Shown piece by piece: positions 53,546 through 64,000 of a stretch of DNA of 64,000 bases. The position numbers and the translations under genes were made by a program. The stretch lies in the NCBI GenBank assembly GCA_034440575.1, contig JAOTOL010001331.1, positions 74,501 through 138,500 on the forward strand. The letters run 5' to 3'. The notes beneath the pieces were generated by a model. It had not been told where the DNA came from. It was given only the letters and a program-made list of their open reading frames with translations, and did not search any database. Numbering within the stretch: the stretch's first letter is position 1; every line of letters starts with the position of its first letter. Origin of the DNA: Imbricaverruca yamaguchii. Its lineage: Eukaryota > Arthropoda > Thecostraca > Neoverrucidae.

Positions 53546-54300
53546 GGAGTTCAAATCTAAGAAGAAATTGTAATGACTCATGGGCCCTCTCCTCTAAATT
53601 TCTTTTTCGTGAAGAAAAAAAAAACACTAGTAGTTTCCAAACATGAGAAATTGTAAGAAGTTTTCTTCTTACAATTACAATCTTACAGTTTTCTTAAAGT
53701 TTCCCCAAGCTCACATTTTAATTCAATACTTCTCTTCTACCCATAGTACCTATAAATTGTAGTGCCGGCGCAATATCAAGCTTCCTCCGCATGTATGCAC
53801 GTTACATTAGCTTCAATATTATCACTTTAACAACTAGGTCAGAAGGCGCCCGGCATACGCCGGGCTTATCTGACCTATGCTGCTCACTTCGCGAGCTCTT
53901 GACAATAGAAATCCACTTCATTTTCCCCCGAATCTAGCAGGAGCTGGGCACGAGCAAATCAAACAATTTTTGTCGCTATACCAACTGGATTTCAATACAT
54001 TCAATACCGAAAAGGGTTATGTATCGCGTGCCACCTCCCAAAACTAATTACCATCCCAGTTCCCCTCAGATGTACTGGGGGCTATTTTTGTTACCACGCA
54101 TGGTTGTACGAAGTCGCTAAATTACGCCAATGGACGTGGAATGTATAGAGTGAACGCATGGATTCTGATATCTTCCCTTCACTACAGTTTATTAGCAGCA
54201 GCTTGGTAAATAATCAATGAATGGATAAACGAACGGATGAATGTTGAATACATGACGAATGAGTCAATCAATCAAACGCTTTACTAAGTTAACCGGACTG
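53546..54300. other. No recognised gene; two hairpins
   Basis: A 12-bp stem (AATTGTAAGAAG and its complement, TTTT loop) sits at 53649-53676. A second hairpin is listed separately at 53835. Otherwise nothing is recognised. Confidence 0.5.
53835..53877. repeat. GC-rich hairpin with AGGTCA/TGACCT arms
   Basis: TAGGTCAGA pairs with TCTGACCTA on the outside, and GCCCGGC pairs with GCCGGGC around an ATAC loop on the inside, with a short mismatched interval between. Confidence 0.85.
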
Positions 54301-54450
54301 GCGGTAGGTAGTCAGTCAGTCCGTAACTCAGCCAGCCAGTCAGTCCGTCCGTCAGCCAGTCCGTCACTCAGTCCGTAAGTCAGTCAGTCAGTCCGTAAGT
54401 CAGTCAGTCAGTCCGTAACTCCGTCAGTCAGTCCGTCAGTCAGTGCCCGG
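54301..54450. repeat. (CAGT/CCGT)n tandem repeat
   Basis: CAGTCAGTCCGTAACTCAGC-type 4-bp based repeats, imperfect, over about 150 bp. Confidence 0.92.
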
Positions 54451-55635
54451 TCACGGCGCCGGACATTTTCACATGTTCAAGGAACGGGATAAAATTTTGG
54501 AATGCATAGGATAGGAAATGCTTATTTTCTACATGAAATCCTTCCAAAAGAAGTGCGGCCTCGCGGCAGCGCGCGCATTAGAGAATAATGTTCGACCGAT
54601 TAAAGCATCGGTACCAAAACCGCCGGCTGGCGATGGCATGCTGAAGCCTTTTGGGACTGCTGAGAAGGCGTGTTTGTAATAATTCGGGGCGTCCACGATT
54701 GTAACGAAACTATTTGTGTCGGACAGATTTTAAAGGTACCGTGGGTATCAACAAATTCGAGGCTACAAGTGTACGTCACTTTTAATCTGCAAATGACGTT
54801 CTACAGGGTCGTTAATAGCGTGGAATACAGTGCCGATTTCGTACGTCCAAACACATCCAGCTGTCGTTGCAGTGACGACACCCGCTTGCACGACAGGTGA
54901 ATGAGGTCAACGTGAAATGCATAGCTGGTACATGGAGCCAATTAATGCAAGCGGTGTTGTGTCTTCAAAAACAATGGCTTTCCAGCGCCAGACCCAATCG
55001 TGAAAAACAATGAAAAACGTCGCTTTCTCTTTTCACCCGTCCTCCGTGTACACGTGCCACGTGGGATGAAAATGTTTACACTCGTGAGCTTCACCATTGT
55101 CGGGGCTACACTTTGGTGGTGATTTCGTGCCGATCGGACCGTGAGTCCGTCAGCTGCGGCGCTCTCACTCTGGCGCCCGGCGCGCTGAAGATTGTTGAAA
55201 AAATCCTACGTCAATAAGAGCGGATTTACGTTTGAGGCCAACGTTTAGCCCTGCCTTGACGCTCAACCGGCTCTCTGGCCACCCTCACGCGCGTGGGTGC
55301 CGCACCATTAGGGCGATCGCGACGAAACGGGGCCCATTGGCAGGAGGAAAGTGTCACCTCTTCGCCGGTACCACCCCCTAGCGAGTGGCATCGTATACGA
55401 CGTTGTGTCATTGATGCAACGGATTGATAAAATGCTATGTTAAGGCAATGTGGTTTTAGGAAAAAGAATATCATCGCGTGGCATGCGCTCGCTGGTCGTG
55501 CACTTTTGCGCAATTTATGCACCCTAAGACATCCACATCGTGGAGACGATTCGATCGGTACCATTTTCGTCGAGTTCGGCAAAATGGTGTGCCGGCACAT
55601 GACATCACACAATTTTCCTTATGGTATTAACCCTT
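54451..55635. other. No recognised gene
   Basis: A 128-aa minus-strand open frame (55226-55612) has no recognised motif. No other signal. Confidence 0.45.
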
Positions 55636-56475
55636 ATAGTCTCTCCGGTCAGATCCTCACACTCCGTCTCGGGGGGGAGTAACCCAACTATAAAATAAAA
55701 ACTAAGCGTCGCACGGAAACGGAAGAGGTGTCATCGGCTAGCGCTTGACGAGCAGGGCCCAGGCCCACTCCCAAAACTATTTCCCGCAAAAGTGATGTCA
55801 CTAGGGGGCTATATTTTCATGACTTTTCACGACTTACATTATGGTTTAGGTCCGAGGGGTTATTCCTTTTGGGGATATTTCAAGAACAAAAAAATAATTT
55901 GGAATCAGAAAAGGTCAGCGAAATCGATGAGGGACATAAATTTATTTGCCCCCCACAAAAAAAGTTACTTTTATGTGAGAATTGTGCGTTTTCATGTGTT
56001 CTTTAATTTTCCTTTTCTAATGGGTAGAGCAGACCGAGAAACGTTGTTGGGAGTCAACTTGTTCTAACGGAACATGCTTACTTTAGCCAGGATCTTCGAG
56101 TTAAACTTTAATAGGCAAGTATGCAGAATTTATAAGTAGTCAAAAACGGAAAATAAATGGAACATTTATATCGTACGTTTTGTTGCATCCCAAAAGATAA
56201 GCAAACGCTGAAAGTTTCATTAAAATATTTGTATCCGTTAATGCGTGTCGACTGGTTGAACTTCTTTGAAGGTGACCTCACTTCACCTAGATTAACTCGT
56301 TGACTCAAGATGACAAGATTTAAAAGTTTGACATAACATGCCAAATTGATGTGGAAAAGGTATGCCAAATCTCGGTGCGCTGCCGCGTACCGTTCATTCA
56401 CTATCCGCGAAAAACCTTAGGGAGGCGGTTGAAGACACACACCCCCCCGCCCCACCTCGGTTCGGCGCGGATTAT
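55636..56475 (+). mobile_element. Interspersed family A, copy 2
   Basis: It aligns in order and in the same orientation with 25562-26375, from CAGATCCTCACACTCCGT to GAAAAACCTTAGGGAGG and a C run. It is moderately diverged with several small gaps. It shares the G-rich start and C-rich end. Confidence 0.7.
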
Positions 56476-57079
56476 TATATGTCGGTCATCGGCCAAAATA
56501 TACACTGCAAGATTGTTTATTAAGTCAGCTGGGAGTTGGATGATGATTGATGATCTGCTTGAGTTAGCATGTGGTCAGATTAGTTCAAAATATAGCATGC
56601 AACGAAATATTGCCACGTGTTCTCATGGCGTCTTTGTTGTTCGGTTGTCATCATGTCTGTGTTTATTGTGCTTTAATGACGATGGTGGTACACACATTCT
56701 GTAAATGTATGTCCATCTTCATCGCCATTCCAACACGAGCCGAACACAATCTCTATGAATTAAAAAAAAAAATGACTTCCACGTACCTGTCAGAGGTTCA
56801 GGTTCTGACCTTATCATTTATAAGTAAAAGTATGCCAGAACCATGAGGTGGGAGCAAGTTAGGGGAGGAATGAGAGGGTGAACAAGTCCATAAGGTATCT
56901 TCTTAGAGTTGAGATCACAAAATTTCCCAAGTGTCTTATCATTTGAAGAAACATTTTGCTTAGATACATGTGTCCATCATTGTTGGTATCGCATCGTACC
57001 CCAAACCTGAAATAATATTTGCGATTGGGTATGATTTTCCGGCCGACCGCACTTCGTTGCCCGTAGGATAGGATGACAA
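56476..57079. other. No recognised gene
   Basis: AT-rich sequence without features that I can name. Confidence 0.5.
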
Positions 57080-57329
<250 letters not shown>

Positions 57330-57404
57330 AAATTTAAGGTTTAGAGACATCGCCACATAAAAACATTGCAGAAGAACTATGTGAAGGATTAATAGAAAGG
57401 TACA

Positions 57405-57479
57405 TATACATATATATATAGATATGTACATGTATATATATATGTATACATATATCTATATATATATATATATATATTA
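57405..57479. repeat. Imperfect TA-rich repeat
   Basis: ATATACATATA-type units, becoming pure TA at the end. Confidence 0.9.
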
Positions 57480-57879
57480 TAATTCAGGGTATGCATCATC
57501 GCAAAAAAAGTGATGCAACCTCCAGAGGTTTTCCGAGACAATAAAAAAACAGCGCGTCAACGCGTTGCCGCTTGGTGTAGCTCATTGGGGACTCCTTGCC
57601 GACCTCACGGTAAAAAAAAATATTACCATGTCATGCAAGGTCATGACATGACCTGACTGGCGAAGGAGACAAAATTTCATGCACGGGAAAGGGATAAGCG
57701 TGGGTGGCTTGGGATAGTACCGACGCAGCCCAAGAACACCATGCTCATTGCTCGGCGACTTAATGGCCCAGTCTCGACTCTGATTCCGACTCAGGTGGGC
57801 GGTGGGCCGGCTGTAGTGCGTGGTGTCAGAGCTGAGTGCGTCCCTGCCGGCAGTCCTGATGGCGACGTGTCGAGTCCAG

Positions 57880-58086
57880 GCGGAGCCGGCTGGCAAGAAG
57901 GCCAGGGACCCGCGCTTCACCGGTGACCCGCAGATCGATTGGGAGTTCGACCCCAACTACCCGCGAGAGCTGCGCGGCTACAACATGACCGGCTACCCGT
58001 TCTTCAGCCGCGTGCCCAACAAAATGGAGTTCTCGTGCCAGGATCGCATCGACGGCTTCTACGCCAACATCAAGTACAAGTGCCAG
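57880..58086 (+). CDS. CPAP1-like chitin-binding protein, exon a
   Basis: This exon codes for a segment including DPRFTGDPQIDWEFDPNYPR and GYNMTGYPFFSRVPNKMEFSC, then the first part of a chitin-binding type-2 (peritrophin-A, CBM14) domain up to KYKCQ. The domain binds chitin outside the cell. Joined with the next exon it has six cysteines spaced C-14-C-5-C-9-C-12-C-7-C; the 5-9-12-7 spacing is typical of cuticular proteins analogous to peritrophins. The exon ends in phase 0 before GTAAGG (58087). The start is less sure: acceptor AGs precede 57880 and 57854, both in an open frame. An upstream exon with a signal peptide is expected but was not recognised. GC-rich third positions set it apart from its surroundings. 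Confidence 0.9.
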
Positions 58087-58467
58087 GTAAGGGCACCGAC
58101 CGTAAGATCAGCTGGGGTCCGACTGAACCGGGTGCTTATCTGCTGGCCACTTCCTGATGAAAATCTTAACCACTCTCCTGATTATAATGACGGTATCTCA
58201 TAGTGCAGGCTGCTGCATCTTTCGACACCAGCTTAGTAATGGGCTTAACTCGGTATGCTGCATCCAGCATACCAGATTCATTCAGGGCAGGGGCGGACAC
58301 AAGAGGGTAGGATACTGGGGACATATGCCTTCGGAAAGGTGACACACTTCCGGCCGAGAAAAGGCGCGGCACAGGGAAACCTGAGTGCACCTAGTTCCGC
58401 GCGATGAATTTTTTTTTTGTGCAGCCAATAACGCCCCACTGATGGGAAAAGATGACGGTGTAATATC

Positions 58468-59445
58468 ACGCGCCCTGGAGGGCCTCTGAAAATAATGCGC
58501 ACTGGATGGGGCGGATTCCGCCCCCCGTAAGATCCCAGCTCCTATGAAGGCTAGAGCAACGAAATTCATAGGGTGGATGAGCACGATAGTAAACTCTATT
58601 GTGTGCAAAGTTCATGACCTTAGGTCAATATCTTCAAGGTCAAATTATGTCAAAATAGGAAAATGGTATGGCTTTGCGTCGCTTGGCTTGTCATTGTTAT
58701 GGATCGCTGTGATTGTGCTTAAATGTTCCAAAATTGACATTAATGATGTTTTGGACATTACTAATGATGCAATACAGATGTCAGATCCGCCATCTGACCT
58801 CAGGTCACCTATATATGAGCACTTTATTAGGTTATTACCTGCTCCAGTTACCGGAACCGAGCTCCCAACCCGACTGCTCCGTTGGGCGGCCCGCCACAAT
58901 CGGCTTCGCAAAGAAAGAAGTGGAATACATGAATAAAGTATGGAAACGCTTAGGCACACAATGACAAACAGTAAATTTCGGGATGTGTATGAAGTAACAT
59001 GTAAAATGACGTCAATCGCATGACAGTCATTTGCATTTATGAAAACATTCCAGTTGACCAAGTTTGGTTCCATTGGCCTGTCATGAACTTGACCTGACTT
59101 GATCTCGGCAACCTAACATGACTCTTAAATTATACAGCATAACAATATGCATCAGACAAATCGCCAGTGTTGTCAAGAACACTTCCCTTTTGCTAATATA
59201 CGGGAAGCGCATCAGCGCCGATTTTTGTGGTCTGGCGCTGCGATTTGTTTTTACTTTAACGGCCCCTAACTTGAAAACGTTTCGGAAGATTTGCATTTTT
59301 CTTGCTTTAAACAATGCGCCGGTCATTTCTAAATAGGTACGCAAAAACTTGGCGTATATCGCCCGGTAAAATATGGAGTTATGTACGAAACATCGGAGGG
59401 ATTGGCTGATTTCGCCATACCCTCCAGGGTATGTGTTAACACTCG
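58468..59445 (-). mobile_element. Interspersed family B, copy 2
   Basis: Inverted relative to copy 1 at 51736. It starts CACGCGCCCTGGAGGGCC and ends CCTCCAGGGTATGTGTTAAC, again imperfect inverted ends. A 142-aa minus-strand frame (58645-59073) corresponds to the 131-aa frame of copy 1 with about 17 differences, and a 150-aa frame (59081-59533) covers the 89-aa one. It carries TGACCTTAGGTCA (58615-58627) and TGACCTCAGGTCA (58795-58807). Confidence 0.75.
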
Positions 59446-59739
59446 CACGTCCGGCGGTCCGCGCCAACTTCGCATGTCCGGGGGGTAGATGTCTCCCTCC
59501 TAAGATCTCTGGAACTATGCTAGCTAGTGACAAACGGAAAACGGCGTTGGATAGCTGGTGACGGGCTCTATCGAAGTGTTTCCGTAATGTTTTCGCTCAG
59601 GTCAACATTCAGGCCACTGAGCCATCATAGTCAAATTCGACCAGATCAGGTGGGACCCAGATGCTGACACATATATCAGGACCTGTAACAGATAGAAACA
59701 AATGGCGAACGCTATTCGACAGACCTTGAAATGCGCTAC

Positions 59740-60300
59740 CGACAATAGGCGGTGTAATTTAAGGTCAGGTTAACCGAAACTCAGGTCAAGGTCATGAAGC
59801 CATGACCTCAGGTCAAGACCTAGGGAGGTCATGTAAGGTATCAATCGACACATCTTGACGATACAAGCACATTGACGGTAATTTCAGCCTTCTAGCTCAA
59901 CGCAGTGCGGTGTATTGCGCATAAATGTGTAGTGATCTCAGGTAACCTCAAAGACCTTGGTGAGGTCACTGAATCAAAAATGTCACCAGTAACATTGAGC
60001 ATAGCTTCCATCTACATGCCACAACAGTTGTGAGATCATTCCGAGCGCAAATATGTAACTAGGAAACATTTGTATATTTTACCATAGCCCTATAATGGGG
60101 AAGCCATGGCAGCGGCCTGACCTAAGGTCAATGCTACGAAAAAACCGATATACATATTATGGCCCCCAATGAGATCATGACATGCTATACGTTTGAAATA
60201 AATCTCACAATTATTGTGGAAGTATGCCACTTAGAACTCCTAGTGTAGTTTGGTCACTTCCACTGACCTGGTGACCTGACCTGAGATGACCCAGGGATTA
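59740..60300. repeat. Stretch dense in TGACCT/AGGTCA hexamers
   Basis: About a dozen copies of the hexamer on either strand lie within ~540 bp, including two perfect TGACCTNAGGTCA palindromes (59803-59815 and 60118-60130). It ends in the same architecture as families A and B (TGACCT cluster, then a CGGAAAA block and G/C runs), so it is probably a related, more diverged element. Confidence 0.6.
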
Positions 60301-60374
60301 AAAATGTATGAGGATATGCGGAAAGGACCAATGAATAGCTATGCGAGGTTTGCCCTCGCTAACCCTATTAGTTT

Positions 60375-60800
60375 GGCGGAAAATCAGGAAAACTGGAGGG
60401 GGCAGATATATGCCCCCCCCCCCCGGACGTCCGCGGGTCAACCTGTCATGAACTTGACCTGACTTGACCTCGGTGACTTGACATGACTTTGAAAAAATGT
60501 AGCATGACAATGTACATCAAACAACTCGCTAATTTTGCCAAGAACACCTCCTTTTTGCTAATATACGGGAAGCGCATCAGCGCCGATATTTGTGGTCTGG
60601 CGCTGAGAAAAGTTTTTGGCTTTAGCGACCTCTAACTCGAAATATTTTCGCTCGATTTTCATTGTTCTTACTTTAAACAACGCGCCGGTCATTTATAAGC
60701 AGGTACACGAACAATGGCCTATATCAGCCGGTAAAATCTGGAGTTATCTACGAAAAACCGGAGGGGTGGGCGGATTTCGCAAACCCCCTCCTCCAGGGCG
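60375..60800 (-). mobile_element. Interspersed family B, partial copy 3
   Basis: It matches the 59085-59440 part of copy 2: CTGTCATGAACTTGACCTGA, TTTGCTAATATACGGGAAGC, GCATCAGCGCCGAT, TGTGGTCTGGCGCTG, ACAACGCGCCGGTCATTT and CCGGTAAAATCTGGAGTTA. It ends at the same CCTCCAGGG terminus. The other half is missing. Confidence 0.75.
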
Positions 60801-61910
60801 AGTGATATGTTTGAGTTCACCTTCCCTCCCGCTCAGCGAATATATCCACCAAAGCCGTCCCTCCAGTGCCTTTACAGTGGCGCCCCTCCAGACCATTCCC
60901 CGATAGAAATTCCGCGATGGACCTCTGCTGCATGTAGCAACAATTTAATGCGTGATTCGCATCCATTACAAGTCAAGTTAAGTAGTAATATCCTGGTGAC
61001 CTTGAAAGGCTAGACAGGGAACTTGCCTAACGATTGCAAACTGAAAGATTCCACTTTCTCACGGGTAGCTTGTGGATGCGAATTGCGAGGGTGCAATAGC
61101 TTAAACAGCCAACTCATTGCATGCCACATATGTTCTGCAAACGAAACCCCAGTGCCCTAGTAGGTGAGCATAGTGCAAAGGTCACAGCCAGCTTGCAATC
61201 GTTGGAAGTTTGCCACACAAGCCGTGTCTGAGAACCTGTCCTGGGGTCGTGTCATCTGCTTTGTTTCACGGCCATCCCATTACAATGCGCGTTTGTCGGC
61301 GCACACGTGATGTCCATGTGTCATTAACGTGTCGCCCACGTGTTCCTGGCGTGTCGCCCACGTGGTCCTCACGTGACGTCCCAGCTGCCACCGTGTCCCG
61401 CACAATTACACTCCCCTGCGCTGCGCTTCCGTGCCGACCCAGGTCGCCTCCTGGGGCACTACATCCCACTCATCCAGCGCCGATAACCGTACACGCCTGG
61501 AGAAAATGTCGGTTTTACCATCAGACTGAATACGACTTTTGTCCTGCGTTTCTGCGCCGGCCGTGTCTGCAAACCCGAACTCATGGTGTTGTTCAGACAT
61601 GCCGTGCTGCGGCCGGTCGAGCCGACGCTCCGCTCCTGTGAACGTACAGGGCTGAGAGCAGTTACAGGCGCAGACCACCATGGAGCGGCCCCACTATGTT
61701 CGCCAACGTCACTGCACACCCGATCCACGCCACGGCGACCGCCGTTCCATTACACGCGTAAAATGCATTACACGCGTCTCAGGTGCTGCGACAACCTCGC
61801 GCTGCATGCGCACCTGCTGTACCGGCGGGCACCACGAACTCGCCCTGCAACCCTACCCCGCACCATGGCCGCGCACTGGCCACAGCTTCGCTACTGTAAA
61901 AGAGTAATGA
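60801..61910. other. Intronic, GC-rich, no recognised exon
   Basis: GC-rich from about 61200 with open frames on both strands up to 149 aa. No domain, and none is needed between exons a and b. Confidence 0.5.
61305..61380. promoter_or_regulatory. Cluster of four CACGTG E-boxes and a TGACGTC
   Basis: CACGTG occurs at 61305, 61337, 61359 and 61370, and TGACGTC at 61374-61380. CACGTG binds bHLH factors (Myc/Max and Clock/Cycle types) and TGACGTC binds CREB/ATF types. A regulatory role here is only a possibility. Part of the cluster may come from a GTGTCGCCCACGTG-like short repeat. Confidence 0.3.
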
Positions 61911-62174
61911 TGGGCCTACCGTACTACTCTCAGCCTCCTTTCAGCAGGCTAGGGCCTACCGTACTACTCTCAGCCTCCTCTCAGCAGGCTAGGGCCTACC
62001 GTACTATTCTCAGCCTCCTCTCAGCAGGCTAGGGCCTACCGTACTACTCTCAGCCTCCTCTCAGCAGGCTAGGGCCTATCGTACTACTCTCAGCCTCCTC
62101 TCAGCAGGCTAGGGCCTACCGTACTACTCTCAGCCTCCTCTCAGCAGGCTAGGGCCTACCGTACTACTCTCAGT
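61911..62174. repeat. 40-bp minisatellite, ~6.6 copies
   Basis: AGGGCCTACCGTACTACTCT plus CAGCCTCCTCTCAGCAGGCT, almost perfect. Lies within intron 1. Confidence 0.97.
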
Positions 62175-63070
62175 CTCGATCGTGACCCATGAGTTCAGTC
62201 AAGGAGCACAGCATCCGGCCTGCCGTCTGGACCTTTTTAAGACGTGTCTGCGCATTGTTTGAATACACACAGGCTTTCTTCTGTCATTTCGGCCTCACCG
62301 TTGAAGGCATACAATGTCGAGCGAAAGCCACTCAGATGTTCGTAGCCGTCGTCGTTCACTGAGCGTTAGCTGTTCGTCGCCTACACAGGCTCACCGATGA
62401 GATGCTCCTGTCATTTGATGGAGCAGCAGCGTGCCGGCGGCAAACACACGCTCCGTGTACCTGAAAAGCGATACTTCTGAATACAGTGCGATCACAAACA
62501 AACGGACGAACCTATTGCTCTTGCAAACGGGCTTCTGACATATCAACATATCCGAGAAGCTTGGCAGTATTTCCGCCAGTTGTGCTAATCCAAGAACATT
62601 CGGAAGTTTGACTGATAATGCAGACGGGGTAACTGGTAGACACAGCCATGGTCTGGCAGCAAGAGGTGGAACATGCTACCGATTGGATTATCGGTGTGGA
62701 CTGGAATTGGTTTGAATCGGACTGAATGCAATTTTGCTAAAATCGTCGTACCTTAATTGGACTTTGTTGATCACTGAGCTACACTGTCGCTCCGCTTGCC
62801 GTAACATGTTATGTAGGAAGGGTTGGACTTGGCGATAGTTTTCATTTTCAATCGACTTTTATTGCATGTTGATTGATCTTGCTCGGAGTGAAATTTGTGA
62901 AATAATTTCACCCTGTGATGCTCTAGCGGGAGGTGGGCACGACAAAACCTAGCAGACTGTCATTGACTGCTGCTCAAGCGTGATATCAGTACGAAAAGGC
63001 GGAGCGATACTCCCACTGCACAGGAGGGAGATACAACACCCTGGTGATACTGTGGTCGCTGTCGCCCCAG
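62175..63070. other. Intronic, no features seen
   Basis: The 3' part of intron 1, ending with the acceptor GTCGCCCCAG. Confidence 0.5.
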
Positions 63071-63204
63071 GTGTACCATCACTGCCTGTACAACGTGCGG
63101 CAAGACTTCCTCTGCGGAAACTACACCGCGTTCGACATGAGCACGTTCATCTGCCAGTTTGTCAACGCAGTGGATTGTGAAAACTCGGACAAATTCATCC
63201 ACCG
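63071..63204 (+). CDS. CPAP1-like chitin-binding protein, exon b
   Basis: Directly after the acceptor the frame continues the domain: VYHHCLYNVRQDFLCGNYT, then AFDMSTFICQFVNAVDC and ENSDKFIH. It supplies cysteines 3 to 6 of the chitin-binding domain and its aromatic residues. The exon is 134 bp and stops two bases into a codon (CG) before the donor GTGAGT (63205-63210). That phase fits exon c, whose first base A completes an Arg codon. The perfect joining of frame, domain and splice signals makes the model firm. Confidence 0.92.
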
Positions 63205-63852
63205 GTGAGTAATCCACAGCAGAGGACTGTGTGCCATCCATCAGTGCAGTGGATCCGAGCCAGCTGGTGTCAGTACCGCGGTCAATGTCAGGTGAACAGT
63301 CTGATCTTGTCACTAGCTGACAGCGTCCCACTATGACGATGTATGACAGTGTACCGTCCAACACCATCCCTCAACTGACAGGGATCCACTTTAGAAATGG
63401 AACACAGTCAGATACAGATCAGATTTACCCCCGGGCACAGAGAGAGTTCGTAGGGATATTCACTCTCTGACACGAGGTCGGAAATCTGCCACCAGATGAC
63501 CTTAATCTGATCCGCCTGATGCAACGTTAGGGTATCAATCTAACCTGCCACTGAGACTGACGGCAATGTTCGTCCCTGTGGTACAATACCCACGCCATAT
63601 TCTTCAGTCTGCTAGATCAGGACTCTGCCCGAACTATGATCCACAGCCCATGCTCTGTATCACCTCTGAACCACAACTCGGACTCTGCCCCACACTTGAT
63701 CCACGTCTGAGACTGCCATATCTGGAATCCACGACTGGGACCCCACCCTGCCCTTGATCCACGACCAGGACTGCGACCCATCTCTGATGAACGACCGGGA
63801 TTGTGACCTGCATGTGGTACTGGGTCGGACCGTGACCTAGCACCTGTTACAG
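63205..63852 (+). other. Intron 2 of the chitin-binding gene
   Basis: Runs from GTGAGT to the acceptor CTGTTACAG. Between about 63620 and 63820 it holds degenerate ~30-bp units (GATCCACGACTGGGAC-like). Confidence 0.88.
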
Positions 63853-64000
63853 AAACGAGCCTCTCTACAAACAAACCACCACCATACGGCCGCGCCGCCA
63901 GCGGCCGTTGCAGCGGCGACCCGTCCACTACGAATACTACGACTACTACAGCGACTACCCGGACTACCTGTATGACGAGCCGGCGTCGGACACCACCACC
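63853..64000 (+). CDS. CPAP1-like chitin-binding protein, exon c (runs off window)
   Basis: In the phase left by exon b this exon reads R-NEPLYKQTTTIRPRRQRP, then a basic stretch and a Tyr/Asp-rich stretch (YEYYDYYSDYPDYLYDE), ending in-frame with TTT at the window edge. There is no stop, so the protein continues. A low-complexity, Tyr-rich and Thr-rich tail after one chitin-binding domain is common in insect and crustacean cuticle proteins. The tail may interact or cross-link in the matrix, but that is inference. The other frames of this exon would also be open, but only this one fits the splice phase. Confidence 0.85.

Larger units (their letters stand above)
58087..63070 (+). other. Intron 1 of the chitin-binding gene
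   Basis: Starts GTAAGG and ends GTCGCCCCAG. At nearly 5 kb it holds a family B element (58468-59445), a half-site-rich stretch (about 59740-60300), a second family B fragment (60375-60800), a GC-rich area (61200-61900) and a 40-bp minisatellite (61911-62174). It cuts the domain after the second of its six cysteines. Confidence 0.85.

Overview
The window reads as intron and intergenic DNA of an arthropod, most likely a crustacean. The basis is eukaryotic gene structure (short coding exons with GT/AG borders and multi-kilobase introns), a cuticle-type chitin-binding protein, and extreme loads of long dinucleotide tracts and minisatellites. The exons have very GC-rich third positions. That would suit a barnacle or a decapod, but the species cannot be settled from this sequence alone.

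Only two genes are convincingly present. At the left edge, on the minus strand (about 493-269), is one exon of a K+-dependent Na+/Ca2+ exchanger (SLC24/NCKX family); the rest of that gene lies outside the window or was not recognised. At the right edge, on the plus strand, are three consecutive exons (about 57880-58086, 63071-63204 and 63853-64000+) of a secreted protein with a single peritrophin-type chitin-binding domain (CPAP1-like). An intron of about 5 kb splits the domain, and the frame runs off the window end. The two genes point away from each other, with about 57 kb between them.

That 57 kb is a mosaic of repeats. Transposon remains include a broken CR1-like LINE (17.4-19.0 kb) and an inverted partial second copy (14.3-15.0 kb), PIF/Harbinger transposase and Myb/SANT-like relics (19.1-19.4 and 15.6 kb), the leader and broken gag of an LTR retrotransposon (36.5-37.5 kb), a hAT-like MITE (34.4 kb) with two fragments, a tRNA-derived SINE (11.8 kb), and four copies of a short 3'-tail motif. 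Two unclassified interspersed families, called A (25.6 and 55.6 kb) and B (51.7, 58.5 and 60.4 kb) here, are rich in TGACCT/AGGTCA hexamers.

Tandem repeats fill much of the rest. About fifteen clear or moderately clear minisatellite arrays have different monomers (17 to 94 bp), several with higher-order structure, and further arrays are strongly degenerate. There are also near-perfect GA, CT, GT and AT tracts up to about 400 bp. Most long open frames are by-products of these repeats. The lower-GC stretches between them (for example 6-9.6, 12.6-16.8, 41.5-43.4 and 44.2-45.5 kb) contain nothing I can recognise as a gene.
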